From: a bacterium
GTDB lineage: Bacteria; Ratteibacteria; UBA8468; B48-G9; DTJG01
Direction of reading: 5' to 3'
Assembly: GCA_026418655.1 (NCBI GenBank)
Contig: JAOAAW010000045.1
Location: 1 to 6,002 of the forward strand
DNA length: 6,002 nt
The position numbers and the translations under genes are program-made. Under the pieces are notes generated by a model that had not been told where the DNA came from, searched no databases, and saw only the letters and a program-made list of their open reading frames with translations. Position 1 is the first letter of the stretch. Every line of letters begins with the position of its first letter. This document shows positions 5,948-6,002 of the stretch, one piece after another.

Positions 5948-5980
5948 CTCATTTCCTGACCACCGGTCACATTTATTGCC
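5944..5980 (-). CDS. C-terminal remnant of an unidentified upstream gene
   Basis: One minus-strand frame is open from the adapter boundary to TGA at 5946-5944 and would end in AINVTGGQEMR. Its stop shares ATGA with the ribD start, the same arrangement seen at ribBA/ribH and ribH/nusB. This suggests that ribD is an internal operon gene. Eleven codons are too few to assign a family, and an open frame this short could occur by chance. Confidence 0.4.
5954..5957 (-). promoter_or_regulatory. Shine-Dalgarno deciding the ribD start
   Basis: AGGA on the minus strand sits 6 nt before ATG 5947. It supports that start over the adapter-derived upstream ATG at 5995. Confidence 0.6.
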
Positions 5981-6002
5981 CTGTCTCTTATACACATCTG
6001 AC
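5981..6002 (-). other. Nextera/Tn5 library adapter (non-genomic)
   Basis: Bases 5981-5999 are the reverse complement of the Tn5 mosaic end, followed by GAC from the Read-1 linker. With bases 9-30 this forms a perfect 22-bp inverted repeat, but it is adapter. Read on the minus strand it supplies the artefactual MYKRQ peptide before ribD. Confidence 0.97.

Noticed and set aside
5948..5980. FMN riboswitch (RFN element) upstream of ribD
   Set aside because: Only 33 genomic bases remain upstream and none match RFN conserved blocks; the region looks coding.
5948..5995. RibD N-terminal extension starting at ATG 5995
   Set aside because: The first residues (MYKRQ) are translated adapter; ATG 5947 has an SD and matches the family N-terminus.
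1..6002. 22-bp perfect inverted repeats at both ends resembling a Tn5-type mobile element
   Set aside because: They are the Tn5 mosaic end plus Illumina linker sequence; no transposase is inside and the linker is synthetic.

Overview
This is an AT-rich bacterial fragment that reads as ordinary chromosomal housekeeping DNA. It carries a complete riboflavin-biosynthesis gene cluster on the minus strand and a short ribosomal-protein/sugar-kinase pair on the plus strand. No transposase, phage, CRISPR or RNA gene is visible. The first 30 and last 22 bases are not genomic: they are Nextera (Tn5) library adapter in inverted orientation, so the true genomic insert is about 31-5980. The host is a bacterium (ribosomal protein S21, NusB, RibD/RibE/RibBA/RibH with the bifunctional RibBA), probably uncultivated and low-GC. 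The gene content does not let me name a phylum.

Left part (plus strand): rpsU (S21) at 69-236 is followed after one base by a PfkB-family hexose-phosphate kinase (1-phosphofructokinase/tagatose-6-phosphate kinase type). The kinase is split into two frames at a run of nine T. The break coincides with a correctly phased U UUU UUA heptamer, and a -1 shift there rebuilds a family-like protein.

Right part (minus strand, transcribed right to left): an upstream gene of which only the last 11 codons remain, then ribD, ribE, ribBA, ribH, nusB and a YbhN/AglD-type membrane protein. All six complete genes, and the remnant, overlap at their junctions (4, 20, 32, 4, 4 and 56 nt), which indicates one transcript with coupled translation. 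RibBA makes both precursors (from GTP and ribulose-5-phosphate), RibD carries out the deaminase and reductase steps, RibH condenses the two branches to lumazine, and RibE dismutates lumazine to riboflavin. The intermediate phosphatase and the FAD synthetase are not in the window, and no FMN riboswitch is visible.

The two gene blocks converge and overlap by 65 bp (1174-1238) with no visible terminator. I see no previously undescribed system. The points worth a second look are the kinase frameshift, the missing consensus arginine in the RibD reductase domain, the start of S21, the convergent overlap, and the adapter sequence that creates a false N-terminus for RibD.
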